Shown: in pieces, positions 63,669-64,000 of the stretch
Layout: the number at the start of each line of letters is the position of its first letter
Position numbering within the stretch: the stretch's first letter is position 1
Origin: Streptomyces coeruleorubidus
GTDB taxonomy: Bacteria > Actinomycetota > Actinomycetes > Streptomycetales > Streptomycetaceae
Reading direction: 5' to 3'
DNA: 64,000 bases
Assembly (NCBI RefSeq): GCF_028885415.1
Contig: NZ_CP118527.1
Span: 7,874,001-7,938,000, forward strand
Made by a program: the position numbers and the translations under genes
The notes under the pieces: model-generated
Told to the model about the DNA's origin: nothing
The model's database searches: none
The model's input: the letters and a program-made list of their open reading frames with translations, nothing else

Positions 63669-64000
63669 ATGGGAAGCAATCCCCGGACCGTCCCAGCGCC
63701 GATGATCGTCGAGGACTGGGACCAGCTCACCTTCCGGGTCAACCGCGAGGCCTACCGCAGCGCGGAGATCTTCGCCCGGGAACGCGGCTGGGTGTGGATG
63801 CACACCTGGCTCTACCTCGGGCACGAGACCGAGATCCCCAACCCCAACGACTTCAAGGTCCGCACGCTCGGCGGCCGCCCGCTGATCTTCTGCCGGGACA
63901 CTGCCGGCGAGGTGCACGCGTTCCTGAACTCCTGCCCGCACCGCGGCACCGTGCTGTGCCGCGAGAACGAGGGCTCGACCAGGCTCTTCCAGTGCTTCTA
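63669..64000 (+). CDS. Rieske aromatic-ring-hydroxylating oxygenase alpha subunit (partial)
   Basis: The gene runs off the right edge after 110 codons. The N-terminal part is a Rieske oxygenase alpha subunit: VEDWDQLTFRVNREAYRSAE, WVWMHTWLYLGHETEIPNPN, RPLIFCRDTAGEVHAFLNSC and the first Rieske ligands CPHRGTVLC; the second ligand pair begins at RLFQCFY. With the catalytic domain outside the window the type (ring dioxygenase or O/N-demethylase) is not known. Electrons would come from the divergent ferredoxin and its reductase. Confidence 0.9.
   Translation, partial: MGSNPRTVPAPMIVEDWDQLTFRVNREAYRSAEIFARERGWVWMHTWLYLGHETEIPNPNDFKVRTLGGRPLIFCRDTAGEVHAFLNSCPHRGTVLCRENEGSTRLFQCF

Overview
This is high-GC actinobacterial DNA, almost certainly from a Streptomyces chromosome. 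GC is about 70% or more with strong third-position bias, GTG and TTG starts are common, and tail-to-head ATGA/GTGA overlaps are frequent. Gene content and order from about 4.6 to 24 kb (gcl, glxR, hyi, uraD-uraH-uricase, 8-oxoguanine deaminase, purine permease, alanine-type aminotransferase) match what I remember of the Streptomyces purine/allantoin/glyoxylate region. No rRNA, tRNA or CRISPR array was found.

Region 1 (0-4.5 kb): a GNAT acetyltransferase, a broken alpha/beta-hydrolase, a MerR regulator with a MaoC-like protein divergent from an imine-reductase-like enzyme, and a zinc-ribbon/Mrr-like protein with internal 38-residue repeats. Region 2 (4.6-19.9 kb): purine and glyoxylate catabolism. 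Guanine-type purines are deaminated (16716), uric acid is oxidised by uricase (uaZ) and its product processed by UraH and UraD, and glyoxylate is recycled by Gcl, Hyi and GlxR. Two shared operator-like motifs tie these units together. A lone tnpB element, a catalase remnant, a LysE remnant and a secreted trypsin-like protease lie among them. Region 3 (19.9-29.9 kb): an MFS transporter and HxlR regulator both broken by one junction, a thioesterase, an aminotransferase divergent from an intact HxlR regulator, and two divergent siderophore (NIS) synthetases followed by a membrane protein, a [2Fe-2S] protein and a FecCD remnant.

Region 4 (29.9-41.7 kb): cobalamin biosynthesis (cobL, cobM, cbiD, cobK, cobIJ, cobH, cobG, cobN). 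A cobalamin riboswitch sits in front of cobN. The gap after cobK holds 15-bp tandem repeats and decayed copies of the cobK 3' end.

Region 5 (41.7-64 kb, running off the right edge) looks like an accessory catabolic island. It has an acetamidase/formamidase, a self-sufficient P450-reductase fusion, alcohol, aldehyde and quinone-type dehydrogenases, two amidohydrolases, a complete BMP-type ABC importer, a VOC protein, a SnoaL-like protein, an FAH-family hydrolase, an HpcH/HpaI aldolase, a cupin, PucR and IclR regulators, and a ferredoxin/ferredoxin reductase pair beside a Rieske oxygenase. Five intergenic regions in this island carry copies of a CTCGYAWTG-type motif, several at perfect TTGACA -35 boxes, so the island is probably one regulon for an unidentified (possibly N-containing cyclic) substrate.

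A recurring theme is gene decay by deletion: hydrolase, catalase, lysE, MFS/hxlR, fecCD and a flavin-reductase fragment are all truncated between intact neighbours.
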